Source: Maritimibacter alkaliphilus HTCC2654 (GTDB lineage Bacteria > Pseudomonadota > Alphaproteobacteria > Rhodobacterales > Rhodobacteraceae). Taken from it: a stretch of 64,000 bases of DNA. This document shows, in pieces, positions 1 through 7,461 of this stretch. The notes beneath the pieces are model-generated. The model was not told the origin of the DNA and made no database searches. It saw nothing but the letters and a program-made list of their open reading frames with translations. Location of the stretch: NCBI RefSeq assembly GCF_000152805.1, contig NZ_CH902578.1:197073-261072 (forward strand). Direction: 5' to 3'. The first letter of the stretch is position 1; each line of letters starts with the position of its first letter. A program made the position numbers and the translations under genes.

Positions 1-201
1 CAATTCGGCCGCCGGACCCGCCCAGCCGAGGATGCGGTCGTCCACCAGCGCGTCATGCACGATCACGTCGGCCTGCCTGAGCGCATTCAGGGCATGGAGC
101 GTCAGCAGACCCGGATCGCCCGGACCCGCGCCGCACAGCCAGACCCAGCCGGGCTGCATGTCGGGCCAATCGCCGGGGGGAAGGGGTGTCGAGTCGCTCA
201 T
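1..201 (-). CDS. cobA: Uroporphyrinogen-III C-methyltransferase, N-terminal fragment (runs off the window)
   Basis: SUMT methylates uroporphyrinogen III with SAM to give precorrin-2, the entry step to cobalamin and siroheme, in the cytoplasm. The first 67 codons are present, starting at the ATG whose A is at 201. The fragment carries the N-terminal tetrapyrrole-methylase signature, a glycine-rich loop reading [15 protein letters not shown], followed by [10 protein letters not shown]. The gene continues past position 1. It is divergent from cobK with about 125 bp between them, which fits a cobalamin biosynthesis locus extending to the left. An isolated siroheme-type SUMT is possible, but the cobK neighbour favours cobalamin. 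No cobalamin riboswitch was recognised in the short intergenic gap. Confidence 0.85.
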   Translation of the reverse strand, partial: MSDSTPLPPGDWPDMQPGWVWLCGAGPGDPGLLTLHALNALRQADVIVHDALVDDRILGWAGPAAEL

Positions 202-326
202 GCGCGCGTTATGCACCCCGTGACGCATGATGAGAAGCGGCGGGTTTCCTTGTCGGGTGTGGTGCCTATAGTCGCCGCGACCGGGGGCACGCCCGCCTCA
301 CCGAACGAAAGGCCGAGACCGCCGAG

Positions 327-1058
327 ATGAAAATCCTCCTCCTTGCAGGCACCTATGAGGCGCGCCAGATCGCGCTCAGGCTCGGGCGTGACGGGCGGAT
401 CGACCTCACCGCCTCGCTCGCCGGGGCCACCCGCGCACCTTTGCCGCTGGATGGCGCGGTTCGGGTCGGGGGGTTCGGCGGGCGGCAGGGCCAGCAGGAT
501 TTCATGGCGGCGGGTGGCTTCGACGCGGTGATCGACGCGACGCATCCGTTCGCGCACCGGATTTCCTTTCGCACGCACTCGATCTGCGCCGCGCTCGGCG
601 TTCCGTATCTTCAGGTTTTGCGCCCCGGCTGGGCGGCGACCGGGGCGGATGATTGGACCTTCGTGGCGGACGAAGCGGGGGTCGCCGCCAAGGTCGCCGC
701 GAACATGACCGTGTTCCTCGCCACGGGGCCGGGGTCGCTCGCCGCGATTGGCCAACTGCCCGCCGCCCGCGTGCTCTGCCGGGTGATCGACGCGCCGGAG
801 GGGCCGTTTCCGTGGGAAAACGGCGCATGGCGCCGGGGACGGCCGCCGTTTTCGGTTGAGGACGAGGTGGAGTTCCTGCGCGACGAGGGCGTCGATCTGC
901 TTGTGACTAAGAACGCGGGCGGGCGCGGCGGCTGGGCCAAGCTGGAGGCCGCGCGCGCGCTTGGCCTGCCGGTCGTGCTGATCGACCGCCCGCCGCAACC
1001 GCCCGGAGAAAAGGCGGAGAGCGTCGAAACCGCGCTCGACTGGATCGAACGGCTGTGA
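327..1058 (+). CDS. cobK: Precorrin-6A reductase CobK
   Basis: Cytoplasmic NADPH-dependent reductase that converts precorrin-6A to precorrin-6B in cobalamin (corrin ring) synthesis. At 243 residues it has the usual family length. The N-terminus MKILLLAGTYEARQIA is the Rossmann-like start typical of CobK/CbiJ. The conserved DATHPFAHRIS segment lies near residues 70-80, and VTKNAGGRGG with a hydrophobic VVLIDRPP near the C-terminus match the family. Its stop overlaps the GTG start of the downstream glycosylase by 4 bp, so the two are probably co-transcribed. It is divergent from cobA. Family assignment is strong; whether the strain uses the aerobic or anaerobic corrin route cannot be told here. 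Confidence 0.9.
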   Translation: MKILLLAGTYEARQIALRLGRDGRIDLTASLAGATRAPLPLDGAVRVGGFGGRQGQQDFMAAGGFDAVIDATHPFAHRISFRTHSICAALGVPYLQVLRPGWAATGADDWTFVADEAGVAAKVAANMTVFLATGPGSLAAIGQLPAARVLCRVIDAPEGPFPWENGAWRRGRPPFSVEDEVEFLRDEGVDLLVTKNAGGRGGWAKLEAARALGLPVVLIDRPPQPPGEKAESVETALDWIERL

Positions 1059-1687
1059 GCGTCGGGCGGATCATCCACGGGCCACAGGACGTGGCCGAAG
1101 GCGCGGCATGGCTGGCCGAGTGCGACCCACGGTTCGCGCGGGCGCTGGCCGAGACCGGCGAACTGCCGCTTCGGCGCAAACCGCAGGGCTTCGACCAGCT
1201 TCTGTCGGCCATCGTGAGCCAGCAGGTCTCGACCGCCTCCGCCGCCGCGATCTGGGCACGTGTCGAGGCGGCGGGGCTGACCACGCCGGACCGGGTGGCG
1301 CGGGCGGGCGAGGACGACCTGCGCGCCGTCGGCCTGTCGCGCCCCAAGATGCGCTATGCCCGCGCGCTGGCCGAGGCGGGGATCGACTATGACGCGCTCG
1401 CGCATCTGCCGGATGACGAGGTGATCGCGACCTTGGTCGCCGTGCCGGGCATCGGGCACTGGACCGCCGAAATCTACGCCATGTTCTCGCTCGGCCGGGC
1501 CGATGTGTTCGCCCATGGCGATCTGGCCTTGCAGGAGGCCGCGCGCATCCTGTTCGACCTGCCGGAACGCCCGCGCGAAAAGGCGATGCGCGAGATCGCG
1601 CGGGACTGGTCGCCGTGGCGTGGCGTTGCGGCCCGGCTGCTCTGGGCCTATTACCGGGTGGCGAAGAACAGGGAAGGGGTGTGTTGA
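1055..1687 (+). CDS. DNA-3-methyladenine glycosylase II (AlkA/HhH-GPD family)
   Basis: Base-excision repair enzyme predicted to remove alkylated purines from DNA. The 210-residue protein has the HhH-GPD fold: SAIVSQQVST near residue 50, the hairpin VPGIGHWTAEIY near residue 130, and the catalytic aspartate in the following GDLAL segment. The C-terminus carries the conserved WSPWRGVAARLLWAYYR helix. The start is GTG and overlaps the cobK stop by 4 bp. The stop TGA overlaps the next ATG by one base, giving a three-gene translationally coupled unit. It is shorter than E. coli AlkA because it lacks the N-terminal beta domain, as in many alphaproteobacterial members. The substrate range is inferred from the family only. 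Confidence 0.88.
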   Translation: MSVGRIIHGPQDVAEGAAWLAECDPRFARALAETGELPLRRKPQGFDQLLSAIVSQQVSTASAAAIWARVEAAGLTTPDRVARAGEDDLRAVGLSRPKMRYARALAEAGIDYDALAHLPDDEVIATLVAVPGIGHWTAEIYAMFSLGRADVFAHGDLALQEAARILFDLPERPREKAMREIARDWSPWRGVAARLLWAYYRVAKNREGVC

Positions 1688-2364
1688 TGGCACGCGAGTT
1701 GCAGTACAAGAGCCGACCGGCCAAATCGGGGGAGACGAAATCGGTGGTCGTGTTCCTGCATGGCTACGGCGCGGACGGGGCGGATCTTCTGGGATTGGCC
1801 GATCCGTTGTCCGATCACATGCCCGACACCGCGTTCTATGCGCCCGACGCGCCCGAGAAATGCGCGGGCAACCCGTTCGGTTTTCAGTGGTTCCCGATTC
1901 CGTGGCTCGACGGTTCGTCGGAAGAGGCCGCGCGGGCCGGGGCGGACCTGGCGCATGAGGATATCGACGCCTTCCTCGACATGGTGATGGCGCAGGAGGG
2001 GATCACGCCCGACCGCCTGATCGTCTATGGGTTCAGTCAGGGCACGATGATGTCGCTCAAAGTCATCCCGCAGCGCGACACCGAGATCGCGGGGATCGTG
2101 GCCTTCTCCGGTCGCATCCTTCAGCCCGAGACCTACGGCGAGCACGTCAAAGTGCGTCCGCCCGTCTTGCTGGTCCACGGCGATGCGGACGAGATGGTGC
2201 CGGTCGCGCATTTTCAGGAGGCCGGTCAGGTGCTGAACGACGCGGGCTTCACCGTCTACGGCCACATCCAGAAGGGCACCGGGCACGGGATCGCCCCCGA
2301 CGGGCTGTCGGTCGCGCTGTCCTTCATGGCCGATCGGCTGGGAATCGCCCCGTCGGCTGGGTAG
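1687..2364 (+). CDS. Alpha/beta hydrolase of the phospholipase/carboxylesterase family
   Basis: Predicted cytoplasmic serine esterase of the phospholipase/carboxylesterase (YpfH-like) family, 225 residues. The oxyanion region VVVFLHGYGADGADL lies near the N-terminus, the nucleophile elbow is GFSQGTM, and the charge-relay region follows with VHGDADEMVP and the catalytic histidine in GTGHGIAP. I chose the ATG at 1687 because it overlaps the preceding stop (TGATG) and the protein then begins just ahead of the first beta strand. A longer in-frame reading exists from 1615 but runs inside the glycosylase gene. The natural substrate is unknown; short-chain esters or lysophospholipids are typical for the family. 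Confidence 0.85.
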   Translation: MARELQYKSRPAKSGETKSVVVFLHGYGADGADLLGLADPLSDHMPDTAFYAPDAPEKCAGNPFGFQWFPIPWLDGSSEEAARAGADLAHEDIDAFLDMVMAQEGITPDRLIVYGFSQGTMMSLKVIPQRDTEIAGIVAFSGRILQPETYGEHVKVRPPVLLVHGDADEMVPVAHFQEAGQVLNDAGFTVYGHIQKGTGHGIAPDGLSVALSFMADRLGIAPSAG

Positions 2365-2599
2365 GGCCGTTTCGCCCACATCGCCTGCGTATTCGGGAGG
2401 TTCGGATCGGGTGAGCGTGACGGGAATGCCGCGCTTTGTGGAGCGACCGGCGCAAGTCTGCCAGCGGTGCGGCGATGCGCGTTCCGGCTGTAGCCACCGG
2501 TCACAAGCGAGGTGCTCAGACGGGGATGACCCTTGGTGCGGAAGTCATTTAACGAAAGGGCGGGAGTGCCGGATGCAAAGGCGCTCCTGCCGCCGAGCG

Positions 2600-2627
2600 T
2601 GTCTGAAAAATCTATTTATTTCAGACA
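2600..2627. repeat. 9-bp perfect inverted repeat with AT-rich loop
   Basis: TGTCTGAAA and TTTCAGACA form perfect arms around a 10-base AT-rich centre. This is conspicuous against the surrounding high-GC sequence. It could be a hairpin in a transcript or a protein-binding dyad. No flanking T-run of the kind expected for an intrinsic terminator follows. Confidence 0.55.
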
Positions 2628-2783
2628 GTAAGGTCGCGAGATCGGCGGGGCACTGGCGGTCGATGCGCGTCTCGGTCCGGCTTGTCACGATGGCATTGAG
2701 GCACCCGGCGCAAGGCGGTGGGCGACGAGTGAAGCGGAACTGTATTCCGTGGTCGCGCGGTCCTCAACGGGCCTCAGCAGAGA

Positions 2784-2798
2784 GAACGTAGAGCGAAC
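2784..2798. promoter_or_regulatory. LexA (SOS) box, GAAC-N7-GAAC
   Basis: GAACGTAGAGCGAAC is an exact match to the alphaproteobacterial SOS box (GTTC-N7-GTTC read on the other strand). The second GAAC also begins a dyad CGAACAT...ATGTTCG at 2794-2813. It lies 170 bp upstream of the HNH nuclease ATG and 70 bp upstream of its predicted -35. No minus-strand gene that it might control is visible. Confidence 0.55.
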
Positions 2799-2867
2799 AT
2801 TCGCGGATGTTCGATTCGTCACAAGCCTGACACGTATGTCCGACAAGCTGCGCCCAGATCGTGGGGC

Positions 2868-2895
2868 TTGTCAGAGGTTCTGACCCATATATAGT
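2868..2895 (+). promoter_or_regulatory. Sigma70-type promoter of the HNH nuclease gene
   Basis: TTGTCA (2868-2873), a 16-base spacer, then TATAGT (2890-2895). A 6-bp dyad GTCAGA-ggt-TCTGAC (2870-2884) overlaps the -35 element and spacer, where a repressor could sit. The predicted leader of about 65 nt contains a GGGCGGG/CCCGCCC hairpin before the GGAG ribosome-binding site. Confidence 0.55.
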
Positions 2896-2968
2896 CCTAG
2901 ATTAGAAACAGACGGGGCGGGTTCCCCGCCCTGCGAGCGAGGCACAGGGCGAGGGCGGAGTCACTCCG

Positions 2969-3553
2969 ATGGACGGCGATTTCAGGACACATTTCGTACG
3001 AGAACACAGCAACCCGAGGTCGCATCCGGCGCTCGTGTTGAACGCGGACTTCCGCCCGCTTTCCTACTACCCCCTGTCCTTATGGCCCTGGCAGGAGGCG
3101 ATCAAGGCGGCCTTCCTCGACCGGGTGAACATCATCGCCGAATACGACGAGGTGGTCAGAAGCCCGAGTATGGAGATCAGGATCCCCTCGGTCGTCGTTC
3201 TGAAAGATTACGTTAAACCCCAGAAGCGCGTGGCTTTCACGCGCTTCAATCTTTTTCTAAGGGACGAATTTCGCTGCCAGTACTGCGGATCGAAGGGCGA
3301 TCTGACCTTCGATCACGTGGTGCCACGGGCGCGGGGCGGGGTGACGAGTTGGGAAAACGTGGTCGCGGCTTGTTCCAAATGCAACCTGCGCAAGGGGTCC
3401 AAGCACCTGCATCAGTCGGGTCTTTCGTTGCGCAAGCCGCCGCGCCAGCCGGGGGCCGAGGAGTTGCGCAACATGGGGCGCAAGTTCCCGCCCGGCTACC
3501 TGCATGAAAGCTGGATGGATTTCCTGTACTGGGACGCCGAACTGGAGGCGTGA
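2969..3553 (+). CDS. HNH endonuclease
   Basis: Predicted metal-dependent nuclease of a family conserved across alphaproteobacteria; its cellular role is not established. The 194-residue protein begins with a conserved ALVLNADFRPLSYYPLSLWP segment. Residues about 95-150 form a zinc-supported HNH module: CQYCG, then the catalytic DHVVPRARGG, then the N of WENVVAACSKCN. The paired CxxC motifs bind the structural zinc. A GGAG ribosome-binding site lies 9 bases before the ATG. The gene has its own promoter (2868-2895) and a bidirectional-looking hairpin at its end. A LexA-type box upstream raises the possibility of DNA-damage control, unproven. It is not linked to a methyltransferase, so a restriction enzyme is unlikely. 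Confidence 0.88.
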   Translation: MDGDFRTHFVREHSNPRSHPALVLNADFRPLSYYPLSLWPWQEAIKAAFLDRVNIIAEYDEVVRSPSMEIRIPSVVVLKDYVKPQKRVAFTRFNLFLRDEFRCQYCGSKGDLTFDHVVPRARGGVTSWENVVAACSKCNLRKGSKHLHQSGLSLRKPPRQPGAEELRNMGRKFPPGYLHESWMDFLYWDAELEA

Positions 3554-3580
3554 CGGTGAGGGATCGAGGGATCGAACGGT

Positions 3581-3606
3581 GCGCGCCCACGGGCGCGCGC
3601 TTTCGC
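3581..3606. terminator. GC hairpin between convergent genes
   Basis: GCGCGCCC and GGGCGCGC (3581-3598) form a strong stem followed by GCTTTCGCTT on the plus strand. It sits between the convergent HNH and Hint genes and could stop transcription from either side. The T-run is weak. Confidence 0.5.
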
Positions 3607-3642
3607 TTGAGCGGGGGGCTTCGGGACACGCCAAGGCCGGGA

Positions 3643-4806
3643 TCAGGCCCGATTTGCCAGATGCGCGGGCAGGGCGCGTGGACGGTGGCGCGCGCCCGAC
3701 CACGTCAGCGGCACGGGGGCCGTGGCAGGCGGGTGCAGCTGACCTGTCGCGAGGGCCGCGCGCGTCTCGGCGGTCGTGAGCATCAGGCGGGCGGGCGGCG
3801 TTCCGGTGACGCGGCCGCCAAGGGCGCCGATGCGTAACCAGTCCGCGCGTTCGATGCCATCGAGGCTCGCAAAGGCCTCCGGCCCCGGAAACAGGCTTTC
3901 GACCGCGATCCCGTCCGCGATGATGACCTCGTGCCGTGGCAGGAGCAGGTTGAAATAGGTGATCTCACGCCGCCCGGTCAGGCGCCGGACGCGCGGCAGA
4001 CGGGTGAGCGCCTTGGCGGGCGCAAGGGCGCCGAGCGGGTCGTGCAGCGCATGGCAGGGCGCGGTCTGCATGAGGACGCGGTGGTTGGGGGACAGGATCA
4101 GATCGCGGGTCGGCAGGCCCGGACCGAAGGCGCCTTTGGCGATGTGCACCGGCTGCCCCGGATGCGGGCGCGGATCGAACCGAATGCGCCGTTTCCCGAT
4201 CCAGCGGATGGGCTGCGGCCCGCTGTCGAGCGTCAGAACCGCGTCCCCCCGGCGCAGGCGGTCGGTGCGCACCGGGCCATCCGGCGTCGCGACCATCGCG
4301 CCCGCGGTCAGGCAGACGAAATCCAGATCGTCTTTCGAGTGTTGAATGACCCCGTCGAAGTTGGTCGAATTGACCGAGGTGAAGGTTACGCTTTCGATCC
4401 CCTGACTTGCCAGTTCCGGCTGGGTGTCGCGCACCAGCAAAAAGGCGTTTCCGGCGGTGTCCTGAACCACCAGAAGTTCCGAGGTCCATGTCGCCCCGTC
4501 ATTGAAGGTCACGGTGCCGGTCAGGCTGGCGATACTGTCGATCTTGGTGGTGACCAGGCCTGATCCAAGGTCGTAGTGGATCACGTCGCCCGTCCAGGGT
4601 GTATCGGTGCTGACCACGTCGTCGAAAGCGCCCGCATCGGTCTCGATCGTGACGATGTTCTGATAAAGCGAATTCCCCGGCCCGCCGCCGAACGTCGTGA
4701 GGAGCGGAGAGGTATTCTCCATCCCCACGAACAGTTCGTCGTAATCCATGTCCGGCAATGTTCCCAGAAACAGACTCGACCAGGTTACATTGTCGGCCAA
4801 GGCCAC
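3643..4806 (-). CDS. Hint-domain protein (Hedgehog/intein type), probably exported
   Basis: A 387-residue protein. The C-terminal half is a Hint_2 module of the type abundant in Rhodobacteraceae. It opens at Cys165 (CLTAGAMVATPDGPVRTDRL), includes GDAVLTLDSG and the conserved LSPNHRVLM histidine, and ends near EVIIADGIAVESLFPG. The N-terminal 160 residues are Asp/Thr/Ser-rich beta-like sequence with no classical signal peptide, like many type I-secreted roseobacter proteins. The His-Asn pair needed for C-terminal intein cleavage is not seen, so only N-terminal self-processing is plausible. It lies 63 bp downstream of the radical SAM gene on the same strand. Substrate and role are unknown. Confidence 0.8.
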   Translation of the reverse strand: MALADNVTWSSLFLGTLPDMDYDELFVGMENTSPLLTTFGGGPGNSLYQNIVTIETDAGAFDDVVSTDTPWTGDVIHYDLGSGLVTTKIDSIASLTGTVTFNDGATWTSELLVVQDTAGNAFLLVRDTQPELASQGIESVTFTSVNSTNFDGVIQHSKDDLDFVCLTAGAMVATPDGPVRTDRLRRGDAVLTLDSGPQPIRWIGKRRIRFDPRPHPGQPVHIAKGAFGPGLPTRDLILSPNHRVLMQTAPCHALHDPLGALAPAKALTRLPRVRRLTGRREITYFNLLLPRHEVIIADGIAVESLFPGPEAFASLDGIERADWLRIGALGGRVTGTPPARLMLTTAETRAALATGQLHPPATAPVPLTWSGARHRPRALPAHLANRA

Positions 4807-4869
4807 GACCCCCAGTACACCGGTTCGGGTCGGGATAGCAGCGATTGGTTAGGATCGGGTGAAGGCCGC

Positions 4870-5817
4870 TCAGGCCGAGCAGGAGGCCCCGCCCAGAACG
4901 CAGAATTTCGCGCAATGGGGATGGTTCAACGCGACCGGGCGCTCGGCGTCCGCCAGTGTCGGGCCAAGGTCGAAGGCCTGTTCATAGGGCAGGAGCGTGC
5001 AGGACACGACCGACGGGTGCTGCCCTTTGCGTTTCACCACCATGCGGGACGAGGCGCACATGACGTCGCGCGGCGACTTGTCGAGGATGCCCCAGCAGGC
5101 CGTTGTGATTTCCGGCACTTCGACCGTCACGTCCATTTCCGGGAAAATGACGAGCTGGCCGGGGTTCTCGGCATCCACCGGGTATACGTGTTCGGCGAAC
5201 AGGGCGCCGTAGCCTGCGCGCGCCTCGGCTTCGCTTTCCTGCCAGCGTGCGCGGCCCGCAATCGCGATGGTCGCGCCCTCGTCGCGCAGCCAGTCGAGCC
5301 CCTTGAGCGTCGCGGCGAAGCTGCCCTTGCCGCGCACCGCGTCATGGCCCTCGGCGGTCCAGTGATCCATCGACACGCGCAGGGTGATCCGGCCTGCGAA
5401 CCCCTTGAGAAGCTGGGCGAGTTTCGTGCGCACGAGGGGCCGCATCATCGGGGCCATCGCGTTGGTCAGCACCAGCACCTCGTAGCCCGCCGACAGGGCG
5501 TCGCGCATCATTGCGGGGAAATCGGGGTTCATGAACGGCTCGCCGCCGGTAAAGCCGATCTCGGTCACCGGCCATCCACGCGCCTTGATCTGGTCGAGGT
5601 ATCCCGCGACCTCGCCCCGGGTCATATAGGCCAGCGCATCGTTGGTGGGCGAGCTTTCGATGTAGCAGCCCTCGCAGGTGATGTTGCACAGCGTTCCGGT
5701 GTTGAACCAGAGCGTTTCGGGATGGGTCAGCGCCACAGTGGCCCGCGGGCTGCCGTCCGCCGTCACCTTGGGGTCTTCGAACTTGCCCTGATTGGCAAGC
5801 GGCACGCGTTGATCCAT
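4870..5817 (-). CDS. Radical SAM enzyme with cysteine-rich C-terminus
   Basis: A 315-residue radical SAM protein. The [4Fe-4S]/SAM motif CNITCEGC (CxxxCxxC) lies near residue 40, followed by the SAM-binding GFTGGEPFMNPDF. The last 100 residues contain further cysteines (ACWGIL, VMCASS, VVSCTLL, HCAKFCVLGGASCSA), which suggests an auxiliary cluster like a SPASM/twitch domain. I start at the ATG at 5817 because AAGGAAAGG sits 6-8 bases upstream. The open frame continues far upstream only as antisense of zwf. It is divergent from zwf and upstream of the Hint gene. The reaction is unknown; peptide modification or tRNA/cofactor chemistry are possibilities from the superfamily. Confidence 0.8.
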   Translation of the reverse strand: MDQRVPLANQGKFEDPKVTADGSPRATVALTHPETLWFNTGTLCNITCEGCYIESSPTNDALAYMTRGEVAGYLDQIKARGWPVTEIGFTGGEPFMNPDFPAMMRDALSAGYEVLVLTNAMAPMMRPLVRTKLAQLLKGFAGRITLRVSMDHWTAEGHDAVRGKGSFAATLKGLDWLRDEGATIAIAGRARWQESEAEARAGYGALFAEHVYPVDAENPGQLVIFPEMDVTVEVPEITTACWGILDKSPRDVMCASSRMVVKRKGQHPSVVSCTLLPYEQAFDLGPTLADAERPVALNHPHCAKFCVLGGASCSA

Positions 5818-5894
5818 TCCGATACCTTTCCTTTCATTTTGGCTAAACCATCGCGTCTGAAAGAAAAAGGTCGCAGGCGCAGCGCGTGACGCAG

Positions 5895-5922
5895 TTGTGA
5901 TGTGTGCCAACAGTGCTAGACT
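5895..5922 (+). promoter_or_regulatory. Predicted promoter of zwf-pgl-pgi
   Basis: TTGTGA (5895-5900), a 16-base spacer and TAGACT (5917-5922) lie about 100 bp before the zwf ATG. They are the best sigma70-like pair in the intergenic region. The palindrome at 5960-5971 would fall about 30 bases into the transcript. Confidence 0.4.
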
Positions 5923-5959
5923 CGCCGCCATAGGGAGGCTATCAACCGGGCGCAGTTGG

Positions 5960-5971
5960 GTTAGCGCTAAC
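5960..5971. promoter_or_regulatory. LacI-family-type operator
   Basis: GTTAGCGCTAAC is a perfect 12-bp palindrome with the central CG typical of LacI-family sites. It sits 45 bp upstream of zwf, downstream of the predicted promoter, which fits roadblock repression by a sugar-responsive regulator encoded elsewhere. Confidence 0.6.
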
Positions 5972-6015
5972 AATCGGGTCTGCGGCGGGGCCGACGGACC
6001 GGAACGGAGACACAG

Positions 6016-7461
6016 ATGGTATCGCGCGTCATTCCGGTCGACCCTTTCGACCTCGTCATCTTCGGCGGCACAGGCGATCTTGCCCGCCGCAAGATATTGC
6101 CGGGGCTCTATCGCCGGTTCTTTGATGGTCAGATGCCGGACGAGGCGCGGATCATCGGCGCGGCGCGCTCCGAGATGGACGAAGCCGGGTATCGCGATTT
6201 CGTGCGCGACGCGATCAAGGAATTTTCCGGAAAACGCAACGATCCCAATATGGTATCGGCGTTTCTTGAGAAGCTGTCCTATGTCGCCGTCGATGCCACC
6301 GGGACCGACGGGTGGAAAGATCTGGCCAAGACGATGCGCGCCGACGTGGTCAAGGCCTATTACTTTTCCGTAGGCCCGAGCCTTTTCGGTGCCATTGCCG
6401 AGCGCCTGCACAAATACAAGATCGCCGACGATGCCGCGCGCATCGTGGTCGAGAAACCCTTCGGTCACGACCGGGAGTCGGCTCGGGCGCTCAACGCCAC
6501 GCTGGCCGAACATTTCGACGAGACGCAGATCTACCGCATCGACCACTACCTTGGAAAAGAGACGGTTCAAAACCTGATGGCGGTGCGCTTCGGCAACATG
6601 CTGTTCGAACCGCTGTGGAACGCGCAATACGTCGATCATATCCAGATCACCGTGGCCGAGACCGTGGGGGTCGGCGGGCGCGGCGAATATTACGACCGCT
6701 CCGGCGCGATGCGGGACATGGTGCAGAACCACTTGATGCAACTTCTGTGTCTGACCGCGATGGAGCCGCCGTCGAAATACGATCCCGACGCCGTGCGCGA
6801 CGAGAAACTCAAGGTGATCCGGGCGCTGGAGCCGGTGGAGCACTCCGAAATCGTGCGCGGACAATACAAATCCAAAAGCGAAAGCTACCTGAAGGACGTC
6901 GAGAACCCGGAGTCGCTGACCGAAAGCTATGTCGCGATGAAGATCAGGATCGCGAACTGGCGCTGGAACGGCACACCGTTCTACCTGCGCACCGGCAAGA
7001 AGATGAAAGCGCGTGTGTCCGAGATCGTCGTGCGCTTCAAGGAGCCGCCGCATTCGATCTTCGAAGAGGATACCGGCCAAAGCGCCAACGAACTGACGAT
7101 CCGGCTTCAGCCGAACGAGGGCATGGATCTGACCGTGACCATCAAGGAGCCGGGGCCGGGGGGTATGCGCCTGATCGACGTGCCGCTCGACATGACCTTC
7201 GCCGAGGCGCTGGGCGAAGAGGCGGCGGATGTGCCCGACGCCTATGAACGCCTCATCATGGATGTGATCCGGGGCAATCAGACGCTGTTCATGCGCGGGG
7301 ACGAGGTGGAAGCGGCCTGGGCCTGGACCGACCCGATCATCGACGGCTGGACGGAACGCGAAGACCGGCCGTTTCCTTATGAGCCGGGGTCGACAGGGCC
7401 GGAAGAAGCCCTCATCCTCATGCACCGCGACGGACGACGATGGCGGGAGCTGCGCGCATGA
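6016..7461 (+). CDS. zwf: Glucose-6-phosphate 1-dehydrogenase
   Basis: Oxidises glucose 6-phosphate to 6-phosphoglucono-1,5-lactone with NAD(P)+, feeding the Entner-Doudoroff and pentose phosphate routes in the cytosol. At 481 residues it is full length. The dinucleotide-binding loop FGGTGDLARRKILPGL lies at about residues 16-30, and the substrate-binding signature RIDHYLGKETVQNL lies near residue 177. The gene opens a zwf-pgl-pgi operon: its TGA overlaps the pgl ATG by 4 bp. A LacI-type palindrome precedes it. The order is the standard one in Rhodobacteraceae, where sugar catabolism runs mainly through Entner-Doudoroff. Confidence 0.96.
   Translation: MVSRVIPVDPFDLVIFGGTGDLARRKILPGLYRRFFDGQMPDEARIIGAARSEMDEAGYRDFVRDAIKEFSGKRNDPNMVSAFLEKLSYVAVDATGTDGWKDLAKTMRADVVKAYYFSVGPSLFGAIAERLHKYKIADDAARIVVEKPFGHDRESARALNATLAEHFDETQIYRIDHYLGKETVQNLMAVRFGNMLFEPLWNAQYVDHIQITVAETVGVGGRGEYYDRSGAMRDMVQNHLMQLLCLTAMEPPSKYDPDAVRDEKLKVIRALEPVEHSEIVRGQYKSKSESYLKDVENPESLTESYVAMKIRIANWRWNGTPFYLRTGKKMKARVSEIVVRFKEPPHSIFEEDTGQSANELTIRLQPNEGMDLTVTIKEPGPGGMRLIDVPLDMTFAEALGEEAADVPDAYERLIMDVIRGNQTLFMRGDEVEAAWAWTDPIIDGWTEREDRPFPYEPGSTGPEEALILMHRDGRRWRELRA

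Larger units (their letters stand above)
2365..2968. other. 604-bp stretch without a convincing gene
   Basis: No open reading frame here looks protein-like. A 126-codon frame at 2411-2791 is rich in Arg, Cys and Ser without any motif and has no ribosome-binding site. The stretch does hold signals: a 9-bp inverted repeat at 2600-2627, a LexA-type box at 2784-2798 overlapped by a 7-bp dyad (2794-2813), a sigma70-like promoter at 2868-2895, and a GC-rich hairpin in the leader (about 2913-2932) ahead of the HNH gene. The left half (2365-2600) shows nothing I can interpret. A decayed gene or an unrecognised small RNA remains possible. Confidence 0.6.

Noticed and set aside
202..326. Cobalamin riboswitch between cobA and cobK
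   Set aside because: The gap is too short, and no B12-box-like sequence was recognised.
2411..2791. 126-codon plus-strand frame in the gene-free stretch
   Set aside because: Composition is biased to Arg, Cys and Ser, there is no ribosome-binding site and no motif, and it overlaps a hairpin and a LexA box.
4576..5889. 437-codon plus-strand frame opposite the radical SAM gene
   Set aside because: It is the antisense shadow of a clearly coding minus-strand gene, rich in His, Arg and Gly.
4870..7425. 851-codon minus-strand frame
   Set aside because: Only the part from 5817 downward is a radical SAM protein. The rest is antisense to zwf with no ribosome-binding site or domain.
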